Of a stretch of 64,000 nt of DNA, positions 43,101 to 52,070 are shown in pieces (the first letter of the stretch is position 1; each line of letters begins with the position of its first letter). Source of the stretch: Spirosoma terrae (GTDB lineage Bacteria > Bacteroidota > Bacteroidia > Cytophagales > Spirosomataceae); contig NZ_JAAFZH010000001.1 of assembly GCF_010435915.1 (NCBI RefSeq), positions 558,001-622,000 of the forward strand. The letters are read 5' to 3'. The position numbers were made by a program, and so were the translations under genes. The notes under the pieces were generated by a model, which was not told where the DNA came from, searched no databases, and saw only the letters and a program-made list of their open reading frames with translations.

Positions 43101-45664
43101 AGCGCCGATGCGGAGGAACGTAGCGCTCCCACCGGGTCAAGAGCAACCAGCTCAGCGGTAACGGGAGCGTTTGTCGTAACGTAACGATCGGGTAGCCGTA
43201 CGCCATAAAACGTGTCCTGCGTCAAGATATCGAACCGTCGGAGTCGGTTAACAGGACGCCCGTTTTCGTCAAATACCGTAACGAAAAGTTTACCTTCCAG
43301 AATGCCTATATCCTGATAAAGAGCAGGAATCGCAAATCGTTCGGTCGCCTGCCCGTTTGCATTGGTACGTCCCTGGCGTACTTCTTTCGGGAAGGTAGTT
43401 TCATTGGGAATATCGAACGAGTAGTCCTCAAATCCTTTAGGTGCGAATACTTTCCGCTTTACCTGCAACTCCATCTCATAGGAGCGATCCGACGCTGGTG
43501 GCCCGAATAGATTCAGGGCCGTAGCCGACAACGTAATGGTTTGCCCGGCTTTGTACTGACTCCGATCTGTAAGAACATCTACTTTGATGCGATCAGGAAT
43601 AAATTCCTCGACGCTGACAGGTTGCGAAGCCAGTAGTACGTTATTGGCATTCAGAATCTCGATCGTATAACTCCCTGTCACGGCTGCCGGGTCCAACGCT
43701 ACGTCGGTCGTAACGGCTCCCTGCGCATTGGTCATTTTGCGAAAAGCCCGCCATTCGCGGCCATTGGGCATCAGTAAGCGGATAATTACCGGAATCTCGC
43801 CGACGCTCTGCCAGGTTTGGGAACGAATGATGGTATTGAAGTGAATCGTTTCGCCCGGTCGATAAATGTCCCGATCGCCATAGACAAAGGCATCAAAGCC
43901 AGATTCATTATCGCGTTTTCCGTCAACCTCAAATCGGGATGTTTCTACTTGCGTATCGGGCAGAAACAGGAAATTAAAATCGTCGCTGTCGGTGCTCTCC
44001 TGTCGGGCAGTGATCAGGGCAATCCTAAAGCCTGGTGCTTTTTCGGTTACTTTATCGAATCGGGCAAATCCTGTTCCGTCAGTTTTGAGCGTATAGACCG
44101 ACTGATTGTTACTGCTGACGAGCGTCAATTCTACGCCTTGCAGCGGTTCGGCAGTCCGAATGGAATTGGCCCAGACCAGAACTTCCTCTTTTGTCTGATG
44201 AGCGATCAGGCCAATGTCAGAGACTGAAACGAGCTGACTGGCTTGTAGATAGGCTTCTTCTTTCGAGCCGACCGATACCAGATAAACGCCTTTGAAATTT
44301 TTGTTCTGACTGGGTAGCGCCAGATTCAGTGCCGAAACACCCCGGACTTTGGGTAGGTCAGTTGTTTCGACTGTTTTATTAACCAACACATCGCTCAAAT
44401 CGCCCGATTCATCATCGCTATAACTGAACGTACCAGAAGGCCGCCATTCGCCCTGGCTGTTTTCGGCGTATTCTTCGTAACGGCCCGAACGAAGGTAGTT
44501 CAGGATGTTATTTTCATAAACCTTGGCAATTTTGATCTGTACTTTAGGGACATTTACAATCTTCAGACCAACATTTTGGGCTCCTTTCGACGAGAGATAC
44601 AACGCCTTTTTAGTCGCAAACTGAATGCTGGCGGGCATTTTTCCAAAAAACAAATCCCGACTGACGGGTTCTGCCAGTTTTGTCCCCAACGTTCCCCGGA
44701 TCTGATCTGTGAGCGTCAGTACGTACGTATCGGTTTCCGTAAAGTCTCCCCGAATAATAAAACCGTTTTCTGTTAATTCGGCGGTTGTTTGCACGGATGG
44801 CTGGATGGTGTAATATTGAGTCAGGTCTCCGGGTTGAAGTTCCTGCGTCGTAATTACGCGGACAACACCTTGTGATCCACCGTTGCCGCTGCTTTCAAAA
44901 CTGGTTACTACGTCGGCTATGTCAATCGTGTACCGCGATGGTAGTATACCCGTTTCTTCAATAGGGTCTTTGCTCACATAAGCCGAGTTGGGGACTTTTA
45001 TTCCTTTGTCTACTTTTATTAGTAAGGGCTGCTCATTTTTCTGCGCTGGTGCATTCGCTAACGTAACAGCGATAGTACTCTGCGCATCACTTTGCCCAAT
45101 TTGGGTAGCTACGGCCTTATCGTCTGCCGATACGTTCAGTTTTCCTGATACCTCTGCCGAACTGACTGGATAGTTAAAATTCAGCCGAAGCTTTGCCACA
45201 GGCTGACCTGTTTCCCGCGATTTAGTCCACCAGGTTTCGGTATTGGTTAGTTGCAGATAAGGCGTGTGAAACGTAATGTCGTCACCCGACACTTTCAGAT
45301 CCTTGTCTGCTGATTTTGTCAGGATAGTAGCCGTTAGCTCCGCTCGGTAATCGGTTGCCGGTTCAAAAGCAACAGCGGGTGAGAAGACCAGTTCATTAGG
45401 GGCTGTCCATTTGAATTTACCGCGAACGGCCGGAATAAAGCGAACGTATTGTGTGGAGTCCCATTGGTCCAACTGACTGGCAGGGCCAACGTTTTTATTG
45501 AAGGAGAACGTTAGATTCTGAGTCTGCTGAATTTCATCGTCAAAATTGCGCCCGACCACATTAACCTCATTGAACGACAAGCGAGAGCAGTTGAGCAGCA
45601 GAGTTGCGCAGAGTAGAGTAACTAACAGCCTGTTGGGAAGTATCAGGGAAGGGCGAGTTGTCAT
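40172..45664 (-). CDS. Bacterial alpha-2-macroglobulin family protein
   Basis: A very large (1830 residues) lipoprotein-like protease trap (YfhM family) in the periplasm or on the outer membrane. The signal ends with Cys26. The bacterial MG domains fill the first two thirds. The reactive thioester motif CLEQ is present (Cys1367 to Gln1370 in YPHGCLEQTIS), so the thioester can form. An Ig-like and a thioester-domain region follow. The terminal part YNSEYRSYNGAGFLSVN is typical of YfhM. It is downstream of the PBP1C gene, with an NTF2-like gene between, the classical pairing in which the trap covers the site of peptidoglycan repair. Confidence 0.95.
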   Translation of the reverse strand: MTTRPSLILPNRLLVTLLCATLLLNCSRLSFNEVNVVGRNFDDEIQQTQNLTFSFNKNVGPASQLDQWDSTQYVRFIPAVRGKFKWTAPNELVFSPAVAFEPATDYRAELTATILTKSADKDLKVSGDDITFHTPYLQLTNTETWWTKSRETGQPVAKLRLNFNYPVSSAEVSGKLNVSADDKAVATQIGQSDAQSTIAVTLANAPAQKNEQPLLIKVDKGIKVPNSAYVSKDPIEETGILPSRYTIDIADVVTSFESSGNGGSQGVVRVITTQELQPGDLTQYYTIQPSVQTTAELTENGFIIRGDFTETDTYVLTLTDQIRGTLGTKLAEPVSRDLFFGKMPASIQFATKKALYLSSKGAQNVGLKIVNVPKVQIKIAKVYENNILNYLRSGRYEEYAENSQGEWRPSGTFSYSDDESGDLSDVLVNKTVETTDLPKVRGVSALNLALPSQNKNFKGVYLVSVGSKEEAYLQASQLVSVSDIGLIAHQTKEEVLVWANSIRTAEPLQGVELTLVSSNNQSVYTLKTDGTGFARFDKVTEKAPGFRIALITARQESTDSDDFNFLFLPDTQVETSRFEVDGKRDNESGFDAFVYGDRDIYRPGETIHFNTIIRSQTWQSVGEIPVIIRLLMPNGREWRAFRKMTNAQGAVTTDVALDPAAVTGSYTIEILNANNVLLASQPVSVEEFIPDRIKVDVLTDRSQYKAGQTITLSATALNLFGPPASDRSYEMELQVKRKVFAPKGFEDYSFDIPNETTFPKEVRQGRTNANGQATERFAIPALYQDIGILEGKLFVTVFDENGRPVNRLRRFDILTQDTFYGVRLPDRYVTTNAPVTAELVALDPVGALRSSASALVEVVRYDYQTVIEKKNEQIKYTTKRHEKTVYTNTLLFKSGRAAFRYVPTVSGEYQIRIRRSGTSNEAISHYAATGFYAYGYGSTSASSFEVSQEGQVLMTLDKPAYQTGDKAKILVKAPFDGKLLLTIERNRVLESHWLTTNNKSAEWSFSVGNEHLPNVYVTATLIRAIDGTNLPLTVAHGFTPVMVQNADTKIPVAITAATQSRSKTKQTIRIKTVRNAQVTVAVVDEGILQLKNFKTPDPHGFYYQKRALEVGSHDLYALLYPELSLRSSSSVGGDGYDLERRVNPLSNGRVKLVALWSGILDTGSDGEAEFSVDIPQFSGDLRVMAVAYKDNSFGSANSNMKVADPIVISTGVPRFLTPGDQVELPVNLSNTTKQPASITARLSLTGPLATDSLTTQKLTIQPGRESRTTFRISAKQAIGPGAITVTVNGLGETFTEKTDITVRPAASLQKSTLSGSVAGGKTQTLSLTDAATRFLPGTTRASVTLSRSPAAQYGKELSYLLGYPHGCLEQTISKAFPQIYFADLTKQIGSTTYFVRANDSDLNPATNVRQAIQKIEGLQAQNGGFAMWPGQTEVDEWATAYAVHFLAESQEAGYEVRSSVLSSAIDHLTNFTNNPATENVTSYDESGGRSVRKIASRTAIYSLYTLAIAGKPNRSAMNYYKQNSASLTTDSRYLLAAAFFRVGDTRSFATLLPNRYVDNTTSRETGGSYASPLRNLALVVDALVDTDRDNLQIPSLARQLSTAVRQSRYLNTQESAFAFLSLGKLARQNASNTATATLSAGNQVLGTMKDAFLSIKRVPTNVPLTVSAKGSGTVYYFTQSEGVPDDGKVKEEDNDLIVRREFLSRDGKPIHEIRQNDLVVVKITLASTNGLTIDNVVITDLLPAGLEVENPRLTEARDMPWIKNPTQPDHFDLRDDRINFYTKATGTQRTFYYQARAISKGRFVLGPVSADAMYNSEYRSYNGAGFLSVN

Positions 45665-45758
45665 ACGAAAAGTGGGGAATAGTCTATTCTAGACGAAAAA
45701 ACCCACTCAAAATTGGTGAGCGGGTTTATATTTCGGAGAATGACTTATTGAGCGGTTG

Positions 45759-46190
45759 TTAACGTATCGGCGTGAATTGAATATTGACAATTTTCCAGCT
45801 TCCGTTTTGCTTGGCTGAGACAACGGAAAAGGTTACGGTATTATCAAAAGATTGGCCCTGAACATTACCCTTCGCTTTCCAGGTGCCTGTCATTACAGCC
45901 GCATCGTTGTTGTATTGCCGTATACGCGTATCAGAAACAGTGGCCGCATCAACTACTACGTATCCGCCACTAACACCCTGCATCAGCATATCGCTTTCTA
46001 CGGAATGTCCGTCAAAACTGGTCAAACTAAAATCACTGGCAACGAGCTTGCCAAGTGTTGCTCCGTCTTCATCCAGGAGAGCTTTGAAGAACGCATTGCC
46101 AAGGGTCGTTGGGTCCTGATTGACATCCGCTTGCTGAGCGAACGTTGCCGTATTTAGTAAGAGGGCTACAATAAATAGTATTAGTTTCAT
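45759..46190 (-). CDS. Exported NTF2-like (DUF4440/SnoaL) protein
   Basis: A protein of 143 residues with signal peptide (cut near TFAQ). It has the cone-like alpha/beta fold pattern of DUF4440/SnoaL: an opening helix (LGNAFFKALLDEDGATLGKL), then DFSLTSFDGH and the strands AVMTGTWKAKGNV and GSWKIVNIQFTPI. It is probably a small periplasmic binding or chaperone-like protein. It lies between PBP1C and the alpha-2-macroglobulin, so it may act in the same process. The ligand is unknown. Confidence 0.75.
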   Translation of the reverse strand: MKLILFIVALLLNTATFAQQADVNQDPTTLGNAFFKALLDEDGATLGKLVASDFSLTSFDGHSVESDMLMQGVSGGYVVVDAATVSDTRIRQYNNDAAVMTGTWKAKGNVQGQSFDNTVTFSVVSAKQNGSWKIVNIQFTPIR

Positions 46191-46257
46191 TAGAATATGG
46201 TTGGTTTTCGGGTAGAAATGTGTTGATAACTAGTTGAAAAGCAAAATGAAGAAACTA

Positions 46258-48627
46258 CTACTCATTCCTGATCATTACCCGCAAATCGCTGTATCGTCCT
46301 TTGTCGTCGGCGCAGGAAATTTTGAGTGGGCCGGGACGAGGTCTGAAAAAAACAGATTCAGTTGCGCTGGCTTTTCGATAGAGTTTATCATTCAGATACC
46401 AGAAAACGGTCTGCACATCGCTGGCGGTCTGGCAGCCTAATTCCAGATCAGCGGGTTGCTTGGGGTTTATAAAATAATCGCTTCCATCGTTTAGACTGGT
46501 AATGAGCGGTGCTGTTCCGCCTTGTCCGAAGACTCGCTCGCAGGCTGGGTTATGAGGAGGTACGGATTCAAATGGAATATGCTTGCTTTTGTAAAATGCG
46601 GCTATTTCGGGTGCCAGATTTGGATAAGCACGACGTATGGCACCACTATCGGGTTTGCAATGGGGGCAATAGGAAAGTGTACCTGCTACGTTGGTAAAAA
46701 CAGCTTTCAGGTGCTGGCAACGCCGATAGCGCGACACGCCCATGATGCAATAGTCCGTAACAGGTTTCGTACAGAATTCGCCTGGTACGTCGCCCGTTTC
46801 GGGGCAAATTAATCGCATTGACAGATTTTGCGCTGGTTTTCGAAACCAACCGCGTGGCGAATTATAGTCAAGAGCATTAAATAGTTGAAACAGCAACGGC
46901 GTGGCTGTGTTGGCTCCGCTCAGTTCGGCCACGCCAACCCCCGAAAAGTTACCAACCCAAACCCCAATCGTATATCGTTGGTTATAGCCAATGCTCCAGG
47001 CATCCCGGCGGCCATACGACGTACCAGTTTTCCAGGCAATTCGGGGTAGATGATAGCTGTTATCGAAATTGTTGGGTAAGTCGGGGCGGGTAATTTGCGA
47101 GAGTGTATTCGTGATCAGATAAGCGGCTTCTGGGGAAAGAATGCGGAACCCTTTTTCCTGAAGTAGCTTCGTTGCTGGTTCATCACTGGTTTTCGGTACT
47201 ACCGAACGTAGTGAACGTACTTCTCCGCCACTAGCCATGCCAACATATAAGCGGGTCATTTCTTCGAGCGAAACTCCGCATCCGCCCAGAATCATGGATA
47301 AGCCAAGTTCTTTTGCCTGCTTTTTGATGGTCGAAAAACCGGATTTTTGTAAGGCAGACACTAGCGTAGGCGTACCGATTTCCTTTAACAAAAATACGGC
47401 CGGAATATTTAATGAATTGGCCAGAGCAAACTCCGCTGTAACTGAACCATTGAATCGGCGGTCGTAATTGTCAGGTTCGTAGCCGCTAAAATTGGTTAGT
47501 ACGTCGTTGAGCTTTGTTTTGGGCGTAATGAGTCCGGCATCGAATGCCAGACCGTACAGCAACGGTTTTAAGGCGCTGCCCGGCGAACGTATCGCCCGAA
47601 CGCCATCTACCTGCCCGCCATCGAACGTATTACCAAAGTCAGTAGAGCCAACGTACGCAACGACTTCACGGGTTTGGTTATCCACAACCAGTACGGCCGA
47701 ATTGTGGATATTATACGCTCTGATCCGATTTGCATAATTCTGAACCAGTCTTTCGGCTGTAGCCTGCAAGGCTGGTTGTAGTGTTGACTGAACGATTGGG
47801 CTGGTCGGATTGTCGGTCCGTAAACGTCGGGCCAGATGCGGAGCCTGTTGGGGCGCTGGGCGTCGGTAGGCGTTCAACGGTTCGTTTAGGGCGTCGTCGA
47901 TAGCAGCCTCATCAAACAACTTGCTACGTCGAAAGCGATTCAGCCAGCGGTTACGCTCCTGCACAATCAGGCCATTTTTACTGCCTAACCGTAAACTCGA
48001 CGGGCGGTTGGGAATAATGGTCAGCGTTGTTATTTCAGCAAGACTAAGCACTTTGGGCGGTTTCCCGAAATACAACAGCGAGGCTGATTTTAAACCTTCA
48101 ATGTTGCTGCCGTACGGAATCAGATTCAGATATAACTGAAGAATCTCATCTTTCGAGAAATGAATCTCCAGCTGAACGGCCCGGAACAATTCCAGGGTTT
48201 TATTCCAGTACGTTCGTTCGCGAGGTTCAAGCAGTCGGACGGTTTGCATCGTAATGGTTGATGCCCCAGATGTTCGTCGTCCCGACAGCATATTTCGCCC
48301 AGCGGCCCGTAGCATCGCCACCGGATTGAAGCCAAAATGGTAGCGAAAGTATTTATCTTCCTTAAACAAAATAGCCTCCCGAAGAGTAGGTGTAATCTCA
48401 GTTAGTTCGGTATACATACGCCACTTATCGTCGCGGCTCAGGAAAGCGTGTAAAATAGTTCCGTCGCGGGCTGTGATTAACGTAGCGTAGGGAACATTTA
48501 CGTTGACAGGAAATAAAAAATCGATGGCCAAAAATAGCCCAGAAGCCACCAAAAGAACTTTCGTTACATGGAGTTGCCAGATTCGTTTGGTGATGATGCG
48601 AACGTTTCCCAATATTGACCTACTCAT
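46258..48627 (-). CDS. pbpC: Penicillin-binding protein 1C
   Basis: A bifunctional glycosyltransferase/transpeptidase of peptidoglycan synthesis, 789 residues, anchored by one membrane helix (residues 23-40). The GT51 domain has EDKYFRYHFGFNP and GASTITMQT. The transpeptidase has Ser351-Ala-Leu-Lys354, Ser405-Leu-Asn407 and Lys533-Thr-Gly535. A BiPBP_C domain ends the protein. It precedes the NTF2-like and alpha-2-macroglobulin genes on the same strand. Confidence 0.95.
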   Translation of the reverse strand: MSRSILGNVRIITKRIWQLHVTKVLLVASGLFLAIDFLFPVNVNVPYATLITARDGTILHAFLSRDDKWRMYTELTEITPTLREAILFKEDKYFRYHFGFNPVAMLRAAGRNMLSGRRTSGASTITMQTVRLLEPRERTYWNKTLELFRAVQLEIHFSKDEILQLYLNLIPYGSNIEGLKSASLLYFGKPPKVLSLAEITTLTIIPNRPSSLRLGSKNGLIVQERNRWLNRFRRSKLFDEAAIDDALNEPLNAYRRPAPQQAPHLARRLRTDNPTSPIVQSTLQPALQATAERLVQNYANRIRAYNIHNSAVLVVDNQTREVVAYVGSTDFGNTFDGGQVDGVRAIRSPGSALKPLLYGLAFDAGLITPKTKLNDVLTNFSGYEPDNYDRRFNGSVTAEFALANSLNIPAVFLLKEIGTPTLVSALQKSGFSTIKKQAKELGLSMILGGCGVSLEEMTRLYVGMASGGEVRSLRSVVPKTSDEPATKLLQEKGFRILSPEAAYLITNTLSQITRPDLPNNFDNSYHLPRIAWKTGTSYGRRDAWSIGYNQRYTIGVWVGNFSGVGVAELSGANTATPLLFQLFNALDYNSPRGWFRKPAQNLSMRLICPETGDVPGEFCTKPVTDYCIMGVSRYRRCQHLKAVFTNVAGTLSYCPHCKPDSGAIRRAYPNLAPEIAAFYKSKHIPFESVPPHNPACERVFGQGGTAPLITSLNDGSDYFINPKQPADLELGCQTASDVQTVFWYLNDKLYRKASATESVFFRPRPGPLKISCADDKGRYSDLRVMIRNE

Positions 48628-48723
48628 CGCCTGTACTACGTAACGTATCTGCGTGCTTTGTGTGCAGAAAGTAACAACAAAAATCCAATAAATCCCTTAA
48701 TCTGAGAAATATCGATTTAGACA

Positions 48724-50133
48724 ATGATCGTTCAATTTTTTGGCGCTGCCCGCACCGTAACAGGCAGTAAACATCTAATTACCACCAATGGCGGTCGGCA
48801 GATTCTGCTCGACTGTGGCCTTTTTCAGGGGATCAATACCGACGAGCTTAATCAACAATTTGGTTTTAATCCGACCGAGGTAGATTATATGGTATTATCC
48901 CATGCTCACATCGATCATACAGGATTGATCCCCCGCCTGGTGCGTCAGGGATTCAAGGGGCCGATTTATACTACGTCGGCAACCATCGATCTGTGTGAGG
49001 TGATGCTGATGGATAGTGCTCGTATTCAGGAGCGCGATCTTGAGCGTGTGAACGAGCGACGACGGCGTCGAGGACAGCCTGAACTGGAAGCCCTATACGA
49101 CGAGGAAGATGTGCAACAGGCGCTGGATCAGATGGTAGCGGTTCACTACAACGCACCGTTCGTTGTTTGTGATGAGGTGATTGGCTTATTGACGGATGCT
49201 GCTCATTTATTAGGCAGTGCGTCGGTAAGCTTAACAATTCGTGAAAAAGAGGCTGACGGAGAAATGGTGGAAAAGCATCTTTTCTTCAGTGGCGATATTG
49301 GCCGCCCTGACGATAAAATACTACGTTCGCCAGATAAATTTCCGCAGGCCGACTACATTATATGTGAATCGACGTACGGCGATAAACTCCACGAAGCAGA
49401 GCCCGATATGAAAGCGCATTTGTTACGTATCGTCCAGCAAACCTGCGTTGAAGGCCGTGGTAAGCTTATCATCCCCGCTTTTGCCGTCGACCGGACGCAG
49501 GAGTTAATTTATGCGCTGGATCAATTGTCGAGTGAAGGCCGTCTTCCGAGGCTCCCTGTTTATATCGATAGCCCGATGTCGGTGAAAGCTACGCAGGTAA
49601 TTCGGGATCATGAGGAAGATTTTAACCCCGAAATACTGGCGTATATCAAAAAGGATGGTGATGCCTTTAATTTCCCAAACCTACACTACATAGCGGATGT
49701 AGAGCGTTCAAAAGCTATTAACGACAGCCGCGAACCGTGTATTATTATTGCTCCGTCGGGGATGGCCGAAGCGGGTCGGATTAAGCATCATATTAAAAAC
49801 AACGTTGAAAATCCCAGTACCACTATTCTGCTGGTTGGCTACGCATCGCCGACTAGTTTGGGTGGAGCGCTGAAGCGTGGTGACAAAGAAGTTACTATTT
49901 TTGGGGATCGTTATCGGGTAGAAGCTCGTATTGAGGTTATGGACTCGTTTTCGGCGCATGGCGATTATCGGGAAATGCTTCAGTTTTTGAGTTGCCAAGA
50001 CCCGGCCAGGGTTAAACGAGTATTTCTAGTGCATGGCGAATATGACAGGCAACTTATCTGGAAAGAAAAGTTGCAGGCCGCTGGATTCAGCCATGTCGAC
50101 ATTCCTGATATGAAAGAAAAAGTAGTCTTATAG
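48724..50133 (+). CDS. Beta-CASP metallo-beta-lactamase-fold nuclease
   Basis: A protein of 469 residues of the YSH1/RNase J-like family. The metal site is SHAHIDHTG (His60, His62, Asp64, His65), then SGDIG with its Asp, CESTYGDK and DSFSAHGDY with its His. The beta-CASP region IIIAPSGMAEAGRI and LVGYASPTSLGG is present. Such proteins are RNA-processing exo- or endonucleases; its substrate is not evident. It is a single gene, with an inverted-repeat terminator 38 bases after the stop. Confidence 0.92.
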   Translation: MIVQFFGAARTVTGSKHLITTNGGRQILLDCGLFQGINTDELNQQFGFNPTEVDYMVLSHAHIDHTGLIPRLVRQGFKGPIYTTSATIDLCEVMLMDSARIQERDLERVNERRRRRGQPELEALYDEEDVQQALDQMVAVHYNAPFVVCDEVIGLLTDAAHLLGSASVSLTIREKEADGEMVEKHLFFSGDIGRPDDKILRSPDKFPQADYIICESTYGDKLHEAEPDMKAHLLRIVQQTCVEGRGKLIIPAFAVDRTQELIYALDQLSSEGRLPRLPVYIDSPMSVKATQVIRDHEEDFNPEILAYIKKDGDAFNFPNLHYIADVERSKAINDSREPCIIIAPSGMAEAGRIKHHIKNNVENPSTTILLVGYASPTSLGGALKRGDKEVTIFGDRYRVEARIEVMDSFSAHGDYREMLQFLSCQDPARVKRVFLVHGEYDRQLIWKEKLQAAGFSHVDIPDMKEKVVL

Positions 50134-50170
50134 TTGGCAGACAGATCGTTTCTGGATGCAGACATAAAAA

Positions 50171-50197
50171 ATACCCCGGTCGTTCGGGCCGGGGTAT
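50171..50197 (-). terminator. Hairpin terminator between convergent genes
   Basis: A 9-bp GC-rich stem (ATACCCCGG / CCGGGGTAT) with nine bases between. On the minus strand TTTTTTATG follows, fitting the small gene at 50225; it may also end the plus-strand nuclease gene. Confidence 0.7.
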
Positions 50198-50224
50198 GTA
50201 ATCTTTAAAGCAATAAAAGCGTTG

Positions 50225-50437
50225 TCAGGTGAAGCGGACGCGCGGAACTCGTGTAAAACAACGATTTAGTACAACACGATAAACTTTGCCAAATTGGGCA
50301 TAACACCAGCGTTTTAGCTGTTTTATTTCTTTAGGAATAAGCAATTTAATGGCTTTAGCCAATTCCTTTTCAAATAGGGCTTTATCAAAACTGACCTTCT
50401 GAAGGATGGTCTTGATATACTCAAGCATAGATAGCAT
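50225..50437 (-). CDS. Small lysine-rich protein, unrecognised
   Basis: A protein of 70 residues, starting MLSMLEYIKTILQKVSFDKALF and ending in PRVRFT. It is basic and helical (LAKAIKLLIPKEIKQLKRW), without a signal or membrane segment. The terminator 28 bases after its stop and the low chance of such a long frame in this gap favour a real gene. The function is unknown. Confidence 0.6.
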   Translation of the reverse strand: MLSMLEYIKTILQKVSFDKALFEKELAKAIKLLIPKEIKQLKRWCYAQFGKVYRVVLNRCFTRVPRVRFT

Positions 50438-50558
50438 GGTACGTCATTGTTTGGTTAAAGAAGCTTATGGACATCGAAAGAGGCTGCCTGGTACATTCTT
50501 AAACGAGCGTATAGTATCGTAACGGCTTCGCTTGTAAAATTGTTGCTCAAAAATAATA

Positions 50559-52001
50559 ATGTTATTTGGAATATTCCGAAATTTTTTTGTATTATTTTAT
50601 ATTATTTCAGTTGCTGCGCTTGGGCAAGCAACTGAAAATGAAATAACTATAGAATTAGGGCAAACTAATTTTCCGATTGAACGGCCATTTACTATCTCGG
50701 TCATCATTCCGAACAGTGAAAGCCGCCCAACCATTAATTTCCCTGAGCTAACTGGCTTCATAAAAAGAGGTATATCGGCTAGCGTGACGCCAAGTGAAAT
50801 TAATGGCAAAACAATTACAAATCAAGTTATTACGCAAAATTACCAGGCACAGGCACCTGGCCGATTTCGGGTTCCTGCCTTCTCCATTCAGGTAAATGAC
50901 GAAACCATTCAGTCGGAAGGAACGCTGCTGGTGGTTCGCCCATCGCCCACGGCCTCGGCTCCAGCTACGTTGACTGCCATTACTCCGCCACCCAATGGAT
51001 CTGCTTTCTTGTCGTTACGGACATCAAAATCGGCTATATATGCCGGTGAAAGCCTGGCTATGACCTTGTCGTTTTTTGTGGCCGACAACTATCCATACCA
51101 GCTACAGTTTATGGCGCTCGAAAAACAATTACAGGCCATTACCAAGAAGATTCATCCGGCCAATGCGTGGGAAGAGAACCTGACTATTAATGAGCTGAAT
51201 CCAGTTCCCGTTGTTGTGGGCGGGAAAAAATTTCGCGAATACCGACTATATCAGTCCGTGTTCTTCCCGTTATCCAAACAAACAATAAACATACCTGCCG
51301 TATCGCTTTGGCTGGGCCGCCAGCCTGTTATTGGCCCGCCCTCATCAAAGCCCGAAACGCTTGTTCTGACCAGTAAACCCATTACTGTAACAGTACGTAC
51401 TTTACCCGCCCATCCGCTACGGGGGCGAGTGCCTGTGGGAAGCTTTCGGTTAGAAGAAGGTTTGGAACGGCAACGGGTTCAGATAGGGCAAAGCGTACGC
51501 TACACATTTGGGATAACCGGTGAGGGGAATATTGCTACGTTACCCGCACCGGCTTTATTAAGTGATACAACCAGTATTGATGTGTTTCCGCCGAAGGAAC
51601 GACATACTGTTTCGAACGATGGTAATACCGTGACGGGCCGAAAAGTATTCTCGTATTTTCTGGTTCCTCATCAAAATGGCTCGGTTTCGTTGATAAATCG
51701 ATTCCAATGGATTTATTTCGATCCACAAACTGCCCGATACGATACGTTACGTCCAAAACTACAGCTACGTGTAGGTGGACAGGGAGAGTCGGTAACGGCC
51801 AGTTTGCCAGCCAATGATGCTTTGTCTGGCTCCATAGGCGCTGAGCAGGGAAAGCCGATGGGCGATTCCCTGTACGCTGGTATAGAATTGATGGATAGCA
51901 CGGAGCAGCCAGTCAGTATTCCTGGTTTAATTCGTTCAATTGCCAATGTGTTGATTGTATTGATGCTATTAGGAATGATCTTTGTATTTTTTAAGAAGTG
52001 A
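50559..52001 (+). CDS. BatD-like protein
   Basis: A protein of 480 residues with a signal peptide (cut near ALGQ) and one C-terminal membrane helix (residues 457-478) with the remaining residues in the cytoplasm. TIELGQTNFPIERPFTISV, GRFRVPAFSIQVNDE and FRLEEGLERQRVQIGQSVRY are the BatD ('oxygen tolerance') pattern of stacked beta domains. No batA, B, C or MoxR genes are near, which is unusual, since batD usually sits in a bat cluster. It is followed 69 bases later by aroC. Confidence 0.75.
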   Translation: MLFGIFRNFFVLFYIISVAALGQATENEITIELGQTNFPIERPFTISVIIPNSESRPTINFPELTGFIKRGISASVTPSEINGKTITNQVITQNYQAQAPGRFRVPAFSIQVNDETIQSEGTLLVVRPSPTASAPATLTAITPPPNGSAFLSLRTSKSAIYAGESLAMTLSFFVADNYPYQLQFMALEKQLQAITKKIHPANAWEENLTINELNPVPVVVGGKKFREYRLYQSVFFPLSKQTINIPAVSLWLGRQPVIGPPSSKPETLVLTSKPITVTVRTLPAHPLRGRVPVGSFRLEEGLERQRVQIGQSVRYTFGITGEGNIATLPAPALLSDTTSIDVFPPKERHTVSNDGNTVTGRKVFSYFLVPHQNGSVSLINRFQWIYFDPQTARYDTLRPKLQLRVGGQGESVTASLPANDALSGSIGAEQGKPMGDSLYAGIELMDSTEQPVSIPGLIRSIANVLIVLMLLGMIFVFFKK

Positions 52002-52070
52002 TGCAATCGATTTTGGGCCCTTTATTACTGAGTATGTCCAGAATCTGATGTGTAATGGTCGTTAAAGCAC

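Noticed and set aside
46234-46440. 68-residue plus-strand frame
   Set aside because: Antisense to the end of the PBP1C gene.
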